The translations under genes were made by a program, and so were the position numbers. The notes beneath the pieces were generated by a model. The model searched no databases. It was not told the DNA's origin and was given only the letters and a program-made list of their open reading frames with translations. A stretch of 64,000 bases of DNA, from assembly GCF_022539665.2 (NCBI RefSeq), contig NC_081336.1, positions 7,112,278 to 7,176,277 on the forward strand. Reading direction: 5' to 3'. Below are positions 1-11,075 of this stretch, in pieces. Position 1 is the first letter of the stretch, and every line of letters begins with the position of its first letter. The DNA is from Daphnia carinata. Its lineage: Eukaryota; Arthropoda; Branchiopoda; Diplostraca; Daphniidae.

Positions 1-601
1 CTGACCCCGACAGCAAGACCCACGTGGATACCCCATAGGAGGCACGCTGGCATTCTGCAACATGCGAGTTTCTTATGTCTCATTGGCCCTTCCTGAGAGA
101 GTGTGTACGTTTACACTTAGAAAACGACCCGCTTCTATTGCTGCTTTTCCAGACGTGTTACGTCAGGAAGGGCGGTCCTGTATACGTAAAGGTGACTATT
201 ACCAGGAGGAAGAAAGAGCGTCTTATGTTACATCTCTATTATCAAGAACCAGGGCAAAATAATGCAGAATTCAGAATTCGCTGTGTCTCGAAATTTTGAT
301 AAAATGAATTGCGACAGTTTGTTCAATACTCTTGTGTCAGTTGGCTAAGTCAAATGAGGTATTGAACACACCCATAACATGAATTTGAGTTTCCAGTTAG
401 CAAATTAGGCAAAAGTACGAAATTTTTTAACTGTATGCGAATAACTATCATGTATGATTTTATAAATAATTAATTGTTTATTTACAAAACAGGAAGGAGG
501 ACGAAGTGAGACAATGGCATATGAAAAAAACAAAAGAAACACCACGAGAAAGACAGTCACAAATGAGTAGCGTTTGGTGTCAATTTTGAGCGTAAACCAT
601 C
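1..601. other. Flank downstream of VIPAS39, no gene recognised
   Basis: AT-rich sequence beyond the VIPAS39 stop codon. A short open frame runs from about 39 to 299 on the plus strand (stop TGA at 297-299), and an overlapping frame ends near 262. Neither has a domain I recognise, and neither can be tied to a splice acceptor with confidence. Positions 39-299 could be the last exon of a gene outside the window; this is a weak guess. Confidence 0.3.
477..482 (-). terminator. Candidate VIPAS39 poly(A) signal
   Basis: AATAAA on the minus strand (TTTATT on plus), about 120 nt past the VIPAS39 stop at 602. Position and orientation fit a cleavage signal for that gene. Confidence 0.45.
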
Positions 602-2312
602 CTAGTTTTTCCATCGGGTGCTCTGTCAGAGGAAATGAAATGTTTTAACTTCACTTTTCAAAGATTAAAACATTTCACAGAACTCACCGACACTCTTAAT
701 GTGTTATTTATGTAATCAATCTCACTTTGGTCGTCAATAGAATCTCGGTACTGAAGCAAACTTATTCGATCCTTGTTACTAATCAGCACCTGGAAGCAAA
801 TTTCTTTAAATAAAAGTCTTCTAATTCAACTCAGTAATGAAATACATCAATGACGATGCGGTGACGTTGGTATTTCTTTGCTAACTGGTAGCGCTTTTCA
901 GATTTTTCAACCAGCAATAGTAACTGATCAAATAGGTTTGGTTTGCCTTTCAAATTTGATGCTACTTCTAAGATCCGTGGAATTGAAAGATTTGCAGATA
1001 TTTTTGATGCTCCAAACATGCCCTGTGGATGACACAAAAGCAAGTAGAAATTATTTTACAGGCAAAAAAATGACTAACCACTTTAAACTACCTTCACAAG
1101 AAGGATTGGAAGTGGATCTTCATTCATCAAGATTCTTCCGATAAACGCGTTCCAAAGGAATTGCCTTTCCGTTAATTTGAAAGTTTTTTTAAGTCCTACA
1201 GGGGAAGCCAATAGATTTTCAGGAGCGTCCCAGTTGTGGCGACAACAATATTGCAAAGTGGAAAGTAGCGAAGATCCTACTAAATTTTGAGCTGTAACAG
1301 CTTTCCCAATTAATGGCGATGTCCTTGTATCCTCTATTTCAGATTGCGGAAGACGAGCTCTGGTAACAGCAATTGGACCTTGTCTTTCCAATAGTAGGAT
1401 ATGTTCTTCTATAATCTCATATTCAACTTCTATTTGCTTGAAATTTTTTAATTCATTTTTACACAGGTGTTCTAGCGAAGACTGAATATTTTGCTGCCCT
1501 TCTCTGAAGCAACTATTGTATAAGTGGACTACAGCTTCTTTAGTTTGTTGCAGTTCATCACATAGGATTGCTGCCTCTTTAAAACACTTTTGCTTTTCCA
1601 AGATTGCAATGTACTCACGGGCCGCAACGTATCTTTCCTTCAGAAGAGGAAACAAAACCACTTGATGCAAACTTTTTTGAAGGAAAAGAAGCACTGCACA
1701 GATGACATCACCATCACCTAATTTCAGAGCTTCATCTAGCAAGGTTTTCTTGTCACTTAGTTTCTTAAAGCAGCTTAAATCATACGACATTCCAAGAAAA
1801 ATTGACCTCACCACATCTTTTGGACTAGACATAGTTTCATCCTGCACCACAAAGAAAATTACAAATTAACAAGAAGGAAAGGCAAGGTAATGTATATCAG
1901 GCTTTATACTCACATTTATTGTTGAAGAAAGTAGTTTGCAGGTTACTTCACATTGTTTGGTGGGTTGACTTGTATTAAATTTGTAGCTTGAGTTGCTACA
2001 AGTGCTAAGTGATGATAGCGAACTGGATAATTTCATATGTGCTTCGCCTCTTGATACCACAGGCTGTCGTGGAATGTTTAGCTGGACCTCCTTTGACAGT
2101 TGTGCAGTTTGCAATGGAGTTGCTCCAAAAATGTCGCCGGCATGTTCCTAATGAAGAGTATGATTAGCTGTAAAGTTACGGCTTTCTTTTTATACTGGAA
2201 ACACTTCCGGAATACACAAAATTTGTACTACTCATACATTTTCTTCAGAGTCAAAGTCAAATCCTTTTGTGGCTGATGATGACCAGTATTTTTCATCTTC
2301 TGGTTTATCCAT
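602..2312 (-). CDS. VIPAS39: VPS33B-interacting protein VIPAS39 (SPE-39 homologue), 6 exons
   Basis: Exons on the minus strand: 2312-2238, 2147-1914, 1841-1092, 1022-846, 789-688, 622-602. All are phase 0 and together give 452 residues (human protein about 490). The N-terminus is short and acidic and starts MDKPEDEKYW. The middle and C-terminal two thirds are the alpha-helical Vps16 C-terminal type region, with recognisable stretches such as the one ending GKPNLFDQLLLLVEK. The tiny last exon encodes only STRWKN plus the stop and matches the family terminus ending RWKN. VIPAS39 binds VPS33B and acts in endosome-to-lysosome and secretory-granule trafficking (CHEVI complex). The gene is divergent from NEMF, about 1.2 kb away, with a SINE-like repeat between them. 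An open frame reads on past the exon 4 donor to 831, but the family match requires splicing at 846. Confidence 0.88.
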
Positions 2313-2696
2313 TTCTAACTTTTTTTTGTGTGGTGAATCAACAAACGACACACGAACAATTCTTAGATGGAAATAATTTTACACATATAAACTTCGTGTT
2401 CGATAAACTGTATTGTTTTCCTTTTAGTCGTCGTCTGCTAGTTTGACAGTTGACTTAGCCTGCGCATGTGCAACATTAGCGTATAAATATTTTATTATTT
2501 CTTTTACTCTCTTCAGGACATTTTATGATTTACCTTCAGAACCTTTTTTATGAATAGGTTTATAAAACAAAAACATTGGTATCGAAGAGGGTTACATATC
2601 CCGATGATTAGCTGCCTGCATCCATGAACCGTCTCTCAGGCCATGGGGAGAACTTACGAACAACCTACGTTCTACGATCACCTCTTCTCTACCTCA
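2313..2696. other. VIPAS39 upstream region
   Basis: AT-rich intergenic sequence immediately 5' of VIPAS39. It probably contains that gene's promoter. No TATA box or other defined element stands out. Confidence 0.3.
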
Positions 2697-3090
2697 GTTT
2701 TGCGGATCGATCTTTAACGTGTAGTGAACAGTACTACAGATCGTTTTTTTTGTGCCATTTTTAGCCTGGCATGGTTTTTTTTGTGCCATTTCTAGCCCCA
2801 TTATAGTAGGCATGGCTCTTCTTTTTTCTTCTTTCTTCATTTTTTTTCTTCTTTCTTCATATCCTTCTTCATTCATCGTTCCAGCGTTGTCATTTCCGAA
2901 GCAGTTGAAGAATCTTGAGAATCCGTGTGAAGAATCTTGCGTTGTGATGAATCTTGGTGGGTGGGAGGGAGGGTGGTGGGAGGAGTGGGAGGGAGGGCTT
3001 GGAAATTTGGAGTTGGCGGGACTTGATCCCGGGGCCGACAGAATACAAAGCGTGGGTGATAACCACTGTGCCAGGACCGCACATCTCAAC
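2697..3090 (-). repeat. tRNA-derived SINE-like element
   Basis: Read on the minus strand, 3083-3018 begins with a tRNA-like head. It has an A-box-like segment (TGGCACAGTGGTTATCA), a plausible anticodon arm and a B-box-like segment (GGGATCAAGTCCC) with a 4 of 5 bp T-stem. The acceptor stem does not pair, so this is not a working tRNA. A CT-rich tract and a GAAGAAAGAAGAAA-type A/G-rich tail follow, as in tRNA-derived SINEs. Within it a unit ending in 'atggcacaaaaaaaac' occurs twice (about 2744-2800). The long open frames across this stretch on both strands are compositional. Confidence 0.55.
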
Positions 3091-3512
3091 CAAACTTTGA
3101 TTTCGGTGTCACCCTTTCAAATAGGCATCTTATGCGTACAATCATTGAGTGAGTTATGGCCCTATAGTATAGTTGCCAGCTGCCACGCTGTTTTCATGGG
3201 TTCGAATCTTTGTTAGTACATTATTTATTATTATTGTTTTATTATTAATGTAATTATTATATTATTTATATTATTATATTCTTATTTTCTTTATTATTGT
3301 ATTATTTATATTATTTTTTTTTGCGTGCCTTGTAGCTTTATAGAGGAGAATAGCACATGGAGCCACCAGGTGGCATGGGTGTACAATAATACTGCAGACG
3401 TCACCGTGTGTTAGCGATTTAGTGTCATCTTGCTTTCGCGCGTGTTGGCTTTATTATACCAACAAGTGTAGTTGATGATTATTTGTCATTATTCAAATTT
3501 AGTCCATGAAAA
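3091..3512. other. NEMF upstream region, AT-rich
   Basis: Contains a TTATTATT-rich low-complexity tract (about 3221-3315) and a CTCF-like word CCACCAGGTGGCA at about 3363-3376. The NEMF promoter is probably here. No coding sequence is seen. Confidence 0.35.
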
Positions 3513-6500
3513 ATGAAAGCAAGATTTACAACAATCGATATCGTCGCTGCACTTGCGGAAATCAATCTTAGGTTGTCTTGAATCCATCTTAAGTGTTATG
3601 ACGTTGCTATTCTATGTGCGTTATGCTCCAGAAAGTTCAAATGATTGTTTTTACATTTTTTTAGATTGGTCGGAATGCGAGTGAATCAAATTTATGATGT
3701 AGACCATAAAACATATTTAATCAGACTTCATCGTTCTGAAGAAAAAGCCATGTTGCTGTTTGAGTCAGGCATTAGAATTCATACCACAGATTTCCAATGG
3801 CCAAAAAATCCAGCTCCTTCAGGCTTTTCTATGAAGGTGATTTAAATTATTTAATTTCACTTTAAAATAATTTTTAACTATTGTGGAGTACTAGCTGAGA
3901 AAACACTTGAATAACAAGAGACTTGAAAAGGCACTACAAGTTGGTCAAGACCGAATTATAGATCTTCAGTTTGGAACAGGAGAAGCTGCGTACCATGTTA
4001 TTATTGAGTTATATGATAGAGGAAACATTGTTTTGTGTGACTATGAATATGTCATTTTGAATATTCTGAGACCTCGTACAGAAGGTGAAGATGTAAGGTT
4101 AGTTTTTCTTTTTTTTTTTTAGATAAAGCACTTACAATCTCCACATTATTGAGCATTTTTTTTATGCATGATGAAAATTAAAGATTTCTTGTGAAAGAGA
4201 AATATCCCATGGAAGGTACTGCTGCAGAAGATTGTATCACTAATACAGAGGTGTTACAAAGCTGGTTGGTTTCAGCCAAACCTGGTGACAATTTGAAAAA
4301 AATTCTTGTTCCAAAGACATGTATTATTATTGCAACTATTTTTTTCTGCTTGAGTAATGCCAAACTAATATTCTATTTTGTTAGCTTACGGACCGGCTCT
4401 AATAGAACACGTGCTTTTGGAATTTGGCTTTCCGTCGAATAGCCGAATTGGAACGCAGTTCGATGTTACACGAGACCTTCCTAAGCTGCATTTGGCGTTA
4501 AAGTCTGCTGACACTATAATGCAAAATATAGGAAACATTTCCAAGGTACGACGCGTGATGGTTTTTTCACTATAGACATTGTTGTTATTCCTGTAAATTG
4601 TTCTGGTTTATCCAACTTTTTAACGGAATATCTAAGGATAATATAAGTCAATGATGGAGGAGTGGGTACACAATTTTTGAGCCTTTAAAAATTGAGGTAT
4701 CATTTCCTTTAAAACAAGGTAAAGGTTGATAAATGAGCACAAAGAATCCAGTTTTGCAGACACGGCTTTGTATAAGCAAAAATAAAAACAAAAAAGGTCA
4801 GGTGCTTTACACGATTAAATTATTATTGTTGTTTTTTAAAATAGGGGATCGTTATTCAGAAGCGTGAAAGCAGGCCATGCCCTTCAGGAGAAACTCAAGA
4901 TTTTTACACTAACCAAGAGTTTCACCCCATGTTATACAAGCAGCATGAATCACACCCATTTCTTGAGTTGCCTAGCTTTAATCAAGCAGTTGATGAGTTC
5001 TTTTCGAAAATGGAAAGCCAAAAGCTGGATCTAAAGGCAGTACAACAGGTAGACCTCAACTTCGTGTTATTTATATATTGTTATTTTCTACTGGGAAATT
5101 CGAATTCAAGACGTTGGCATGTATGTCCTTTTTCCAAAAATAATTTCAGGAACGAGAGGCAATGAAAAAACTTGCAAACATTCGTCAGGATCATGAAAAG
5201 CGACTAGCTAATCTTCATCAGGTTCAGGAAATCGATGAACGCAAAGCAAGATTAATAGAGATGAACCAGCCGTTGATTGACCACGCGATTCAGGTTGTTC
5301 GATCTGCATTGGCCAATCAGGTACCATGGAAAGAAATTGAAGAACTGGTTAGCGAAGCAACTCGTAAAGACGATCCTGTTGCCAAAATTATTAAGAAACT
5401 GAAGCTATCCACGAACCACATCACTCTTTTGTTGAGGTTAGAATTTTAAACTTTTAAACATGTTTCCGTTTCTAGTTATAATGTTGGCAGAATCAGTAAC
5501 ATTCTACGTTTATTCCCATAAAGCCATCCGTATGCAGAAGAAGATTCCGATTCTAATTCTAATGAATCGAACAAACCACAACTGGTGGACATTGATTTGG
5601 ATTTGACAGCTTTTGTAAAAGCCAGACTTGATTATCATAAAATATCAGACTTTTAAAATTTGTTTTGCCATCATAGGCTAATGCTCGCAAATACTTTGGC
5701 GACAAGAAAAATGCATCTAAAAAAGAACAAAAGACAATTGAATCATCTCACAAAGCTTTCAAATCTGCTGAAAAGAAAGCGAAACAAACTTTGAAAGAAT
5801 CAGCAACCATCGCTACTATTCGAAAGGCTCGCAAAGTTCTTTGGTTTGAAAAATTTTACTGGTTTATTAGTTCAGATAATTACCTCGTGGTTGGAGGACG
5901 CGATCGTCAGCAAAATGAACTTTTAGTCAAACGCTACCTGAAAGCCGGAGATGTTTACGTTCATGCCGACTTGCACGGAGCATCGAGTATCATTGTCAAA
6001 AACTTTTCATCATCCAATCGTATCCCACCGCGTACTCTGCAAGAAGCAGGACTGATGGCAGTTGGTTACAGGTAAGACCAAAGTAAAACTAGATTAAAGT
6101 TTTTTTACGCTATGCTAAGAGTTTCTATGTGCCTCTGTTAATTTCTTAAGCGCTGCATGGGAGGCAAAAGTGATGACTACCGCATGGTGGGTTGAGAGCA
6201 CCCAAGTAAGCAAGACTGCTCCCTCGGGAGAATATTTAACAACTGGCTCTTTCATGATTAGAGGGAAGAAAAATTTTCTTCCCCCTCTACCTATTGTTCT
6301 CGGATTCGGACTTCTTTTTCGACTGGAGGAAGGCAGTATTGGAAGGTAACTAATAGGACAGAAACGGCCTTGTCTTTAATAATCTCTAACTCTTCCATTG
6401 ATAAAGACATTTGAATGACCGCAAACCCAAAGCGCTAGATGACGAAGCACTTGTTCTTGACACGGAATTAGCGGACGAACATGTAACTTGCTCAAGTGAC

Positions 6501-7779
6501 AGTGAAAGTGATCAAGATGAAAAAAAGGATTATGAAAGATGTAAAATTCCTGATAGTGTTTATTTCAATTTTATTCGATAAACATTAATTGAAATTTAAT
6601 ATTACAGCCGTCGAAGAAGCTCGTGCCCTACTAGGCTTGTCGCACGTTACCAACGAAGAGGAGTTGGCTTTCCCTGATACCATTGTCCCCATGAGCACGG
6701 CATCTTCAGTTAACCAGAAGACAGTGAAAATTTTAAACGAAGAGGAATCATATACGATTATCGGAGATGTACCAACTGTTAATAAAGCTCAATGGGACGG
6801 AAAAGGAAAAGAGGAATCAGGCAAACCAAATCAGCTCTCAAAGAAAGTATTAGACTCGGGTGATCAAGAGAAGGAGGAACAGAAAAGCCAACAGTCTTCC
6901 ACAAAGCGAGGTCAGAAGGGTAAAATAAAAAAAATGAAAGAAAAATATAAGGATCAAGACGAAGACGAACGGCAACTAAAAATGGAACTTCTGCAGGTAT
7001 GCGGGCATTTTTTTATTTTATTTTCTGCTAGTTATTACTAGTTAGGAACAAATAACTCATGGTATCTTTGGTAATTTCTCGTAGTCTGCGGGTCCGGCAA
7101 GAGACAAGGGAAAGAATAAAAACAAAAAGAAAGGAGGCAAGAACACAGAAGCTAAGAAACAAGTTACGTCCAAAGCTACTGTTACACGCCTGCAAAAAGA
7201 AGCAGTTACTGAAGAGGCATATCCCGTAACAAGCGAACAACAGACTCAGCAATCAACTGTGTTGACGGCGGAACAAGTTAAAAATGTAAATGTTTAAACA
7301 TTCCCTTTTTTCCTCTCTATTTTAACCTGTTCTTATTTATTGCGAAGGATGAAAATGCTGAAGGAGATGTGGTAGAGGATGATGTTGATCAGCCCGCTAT
7401 CACAGATACTGATATTTTGAATGCGTTGACGGGAATTCCACATTCAGAGGATGAATTGCTTTATGTCATCCCAGTTGTTGCACCATATTCAACTTTAATG
7501 CCATACAAGTAAAGATGTCCCTACAATTATTGGTACTCCAACTAGAGATTCTTAATTAATTCGTTCGTTTTTCCATCCAGGTTCAAAGTAAAAATTTTAC
7601 CAGGACAAACTAAACGAGGAAAGGCTTCCAAGACCGCAATGTCTGTTTTCTTGTTGGATAAAACTGCGAGTAGCAGAGAGAGAGACCTAATTAAGAGCTT
7701 GAAAGATCAAGATGTTGGGCGTAATTTCCCTGGACGAGTGAAATTGGCCGTGCCACAATCTCTAAAACCGAAAAAATGA
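3513..7779 (+). CDS. NEMF: NEMF/Rqc2 (Caliban): ribosome-associated quality-control factor
   Basis: Fifteen exons: 3513-3571, 3665-3836, 3895-4097, 4184-4320, 4385-4545, 4845-5048, 5150-5436, 5524-5614, 5677-6071, 6151-6345, 6407-6540, 6608-6996, 7085-7285, 7348-7508, 7581-7779. All phases agree and give 995 residues (human 1076). The start [14 protein letters not shown] matches the family N-terminus. Domains in order: NFACT-N (residues about 1-310), a coiled coil in exons 6-7, NFACT-R in exons 9-10 with the conserved VHADLHGA and [14 protein letters not shown] motifs, an acidic then Lys-rich linker, and NFACT-C at the end (exons 14-15, [14 protein letters not shown]). The family binds 60S subunits carrying stalled peptidyl-tRNA, recruits Listerin and adds C-terminal Ala/Thr tails; it is cytosolic. 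The stop lies only 123 nt from the stop of convergent NAA80. Confidence 0.95.
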
Positions 7780-7825
7780 ATGGCATGCAAGCTAGGCGTG
7801 TTTACACAGAATCTAAGTTCCATAA

Positions 7826-7831
7826 AATAAA
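7826..7831 (+). terminator. NEMF poly(A) signal
   Basis: AATAAA 47 nt after the NEMF stop. The transcript would end close to, or inside, the convergent NAA80 3' end. Confidence 0.6.
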
Positions 7832-7902
7832 CATATGCCATGCAATTGAGATAGCACGTATAAAGCTGGTAAGGTATAGGAAGTAGTATTTAAGCTACAA
7901 GT

Positions 7903-8718
7903 TTATTGATTTAGAGATTTCTTCATGTACACTTTAGTGATGCAAAATGCATTATTGGACTTTGGCAGAGGTGGTGGTTGTGGAACGGTAACTGAAGTTT
8001 TTAAATCTTTTTCTTCGTGACATGTGGGTTTATCGGATTTTGTAGGAACTTTATTTTCTTTGATTTGGGACAACTAGATATAGAGGGGTAATTACTATAA
8101 GGCCAAGAGTTGAAAACATAAATTTTATATAGCAGTACCGAAGGTTTCGAAGGAGATGGACCTGCGCCATATTGGGATACCGGTTGACAAAATTCATACC
8201 CCAGTTTCTGATAGAATTGCTGTTTGTCGTGTGTGGACAGCACTGCTGTTGAAAATCCTAATTTTACTGCAAGTTTCTCACACTCTTCCATCAGCAGTTT
8301 ACCAAAACCCTTTCCTCTGTTGGCTGGATTTATCAGAACTGCCAAAAGATGTTTGTGATTGAGATTACATACATTCTCCAACTAATGTAATTTTACCAGA
8401 TTCAATTATACAGCTTCCTGGATCAAAAGGTAACCTTGCAATTTTTGCATGACCTATTACATCACCTTTACCTATGGTTGTGTTACTGACTATTATAAGC
8501 GAAATGGGAAGGTTCGGGTTTGAGCTTTCAATAGACCTCATCCTGATAGAATGTGCATTTCTTCAAGATATTTTAGAAACTAACCATATAACATATCTAT
8601 TGAATCCAAACCTTGCAGTTTTACTCCTGGGCCATTCATCATTCAAGAGCTTTACACAATCTTCTATGGAATCAGGTTTATCGTGGAGGGCCACTATCAT
8701 AAAATTGTGATTTTCCAT
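7903..8718 (-). CDS. NAA80: N-alpha-acetyltransferase 80 (actin N-terminal acetyltransferase)
   Basis: Exons on the minus strand: 8718-8612, 8560-8397, 8338-8139, 8073-7903, giving 213 residues. The start MENHNFMIVALHDKPD is followed by the family segment LLNDEWPRSKTA. The GNAT acetyl-CoA loop is RGKGFGKLLM. It is followed by LSTHDKQQFYQKLGYE, as in NAA80. The last exon has the short poly-proline tract (PQPPPLP) also seen near the C-terminus of vertebrate NAA80. NAA80 acetylates the processed acidic N-terminus of actin in the cytosol. Introns are 51, 58 and 65 nt. Splicing 8397 to 8338 gives ESVLINPANRGKGFG; without it the frame meets a stop. An AATAAA (7907-7902 on minus) overlaps the stop codon, so the 3' UTR may be extremely short. 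Confidence 0.88.
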
Positions 8719-9621
8719 GGTGGTAATATGCCCTAAAAATTGTATTTTATAGCCTTTAACAGTTCAGCACGACAGATAACAAAGGAGCTCACAACATTGA
8801 ATAAGCTGAGGCTTCCTTGTCACAGGAAAGCAAAATGTGCACTAGATCAGCCAAATAGGACAAAAATAACTTTTTAAAAAATCTGTGACAGTCCGAATTA
8901 AAAAAAAAAAAAACCAACTAACCACTACAAAAGCAAAACTCCTATCTTAACTTGAAACTCAAAATAAAAAAAAAAACTTTCAATAAAAATTTTATGTAGA
9001 ATTCAAAAGAACAACTCTAAAAAGGTAAAAACGTTAGAAATAGAGGCGCTGTTAATCACCTTTGGTCACCCATTCGCATTATTTTACTTTATTTAATAGC
9101 AAATTTATTTTCTATTTTTGATCCCGCAGCTGTTTTTAATTTTCCTACGTTCAGCCATTTTCAGCGTGATTTGAAATATTTTTAGGCTATTTGTTTATTT
9201 ACAAGAAATTTCCTAGAAGTGAAAAAAGAAGGTAAATATTTTTTTTAGTAGTTCCGGAACTGCTCGTTAGGAAACTACACCAAAATGAGTCAGACAGGGA
9301 ATCGGAGTCTGCTGGGAAATTTCCGATCTCTTTATCTCTGTTTTTCCCATATACGGTATTTATATTTTTAAAATGTTTTTCCGAGCAACCAGTTGTTATT
9401 TCTCTTGCTGTTCATTTGGTTTATTTTGAATGTTGCCTTTTTAAACTCCTAGGCATTATGCATTTGAAAAATCAAAGATAATCCCGAAGTAAAACTGAAA
9501 AAGCTGCCCTACATAGTCCAGATAACTTCTCACTGCTCTAGATCATTATGGGCGTCAGCTCGTCTTCTTATATTCACACTTGTACATTACATGCATTGAC
9601 ACAGGGTCTGCTGTGGGACGC
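8719..9621. other. Intergenic, AT-rich
   Basis: Region upstream of NAA80. It contains several poly(A)/poly(T) tracts (about 8898-8915, 8964-8977, 9240). No gene, RNA or repeat structure is recognised. Confidence 0.35.
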
Positions 9622-9858
9622 ATGAATGCTGTCATTACGGTGTTCCTGCTATCCGTGTCATATTTCTGTGATGTCTACGACGTAGACCATATTCGGCCAT
9701 ATCCTACACGGCAACTGCAGCTATGCAATAGCACCAATAATAATACCACATCTGTGCAGACTCAGCTTAAATGCGTCACTCGCCGGGATTTTCCACACAT
9801 CAAAATCGTGTGGAATCCCTTAATTTGCAAACGGGAGAATTTGCTGATAGAAGAGTAA
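9622..9858 (+). CDS. Hypothetical small secreted protein (uncertain)
   Basis: A 78-codon frame starts MNAVITVFLLSVSYF, which looks like a signal peptide. The rest is polar, with three possible N-glycosylation sequons (NST, NNT, NTT) and four cysteines. The frame is also open upstream of this ATG, and a possible acceptor (ACACAG) sits at about 9604, so it could instead be an exon of a larger gene. I do not recognise a family. With only this much sequence it may be chance. Confidence 0.25.
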   Translation: MNAVITVFLLSVSYFCDVYDVDHIRPYPTRQLQLCNSTNNNTTSVQTQLKCVTRRDFPHIKIVWNPLICKRENLLIEE

Positions 9859-10377
9859 AATAGATTTAACTGCTCGACACCTAGAAAATCTTACGCTAAG
9901 ATTTTTATCTCGTTTTACTGCGTGTCTACTAATGATGGGAGAAAGGTTGCCTTTTGTTAGCCAACTGTGCTAGCCAAAGATAAACTTATAATATTGAAAT
10001 ACAAAAAAAAATTTCACAAATCCGGAAATTTTCACAATGGCACGAACGAGAGTTTGGCAAGTGAGGCAGAATCTTGTTTACCTTTATACTTTTAGTTTTA
10101 AAACTTTTAAGATTTATAAAATAAAAGGGGGACGAAGATAAACAATAATATGCACAGTTTATTTGAACATTTTGAGAAAGAGGTGGATGCAAGTCCTGTA
10201 AATTGGTCATCCAAAAAGTTTGAAGGATAATGTGATAGAAAGGCACACTTAAACATGAAGACACAAATGATTGGGTCGCAGTTGTTATACACATTGGATT
10301 CAGGTGGTAAAAATATTTGTGTAGTAAATGGACGTAGGATATGAAGAGGGTACAATTTTCCTTTCGCTTGGTGGCTT
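9859..10377. other. SFT2D 3' UTR and flank
   Basis: Sequence downstream of the SFT2D stop on the minus strand. It includes a minus-strand AATAAA at about 10163-10158. Long overlapping open frames here are not supported by any family match. Confidence 0.35.

Positions 10378-11075
<698 letters not shown>

Noticed and set aside
831-845. VIPAS39 ending at the stop at 831
   Set aside because: A GT donor at 845-844 leads to two further exons whose last residues RWKN match the family terminus.
2694-3216. Open frames of 130-154 codons on both strands
   Set aside because: They lie in the SINE-like repeat and its low-complexity tract; composition only.
8357-8390. A 34-nt intron in NAA80
   Set aside because: It restores frame, but the 58-nt intron 8396-8339 also does and gives the family-typical ESVLINP...RGKGFG join.
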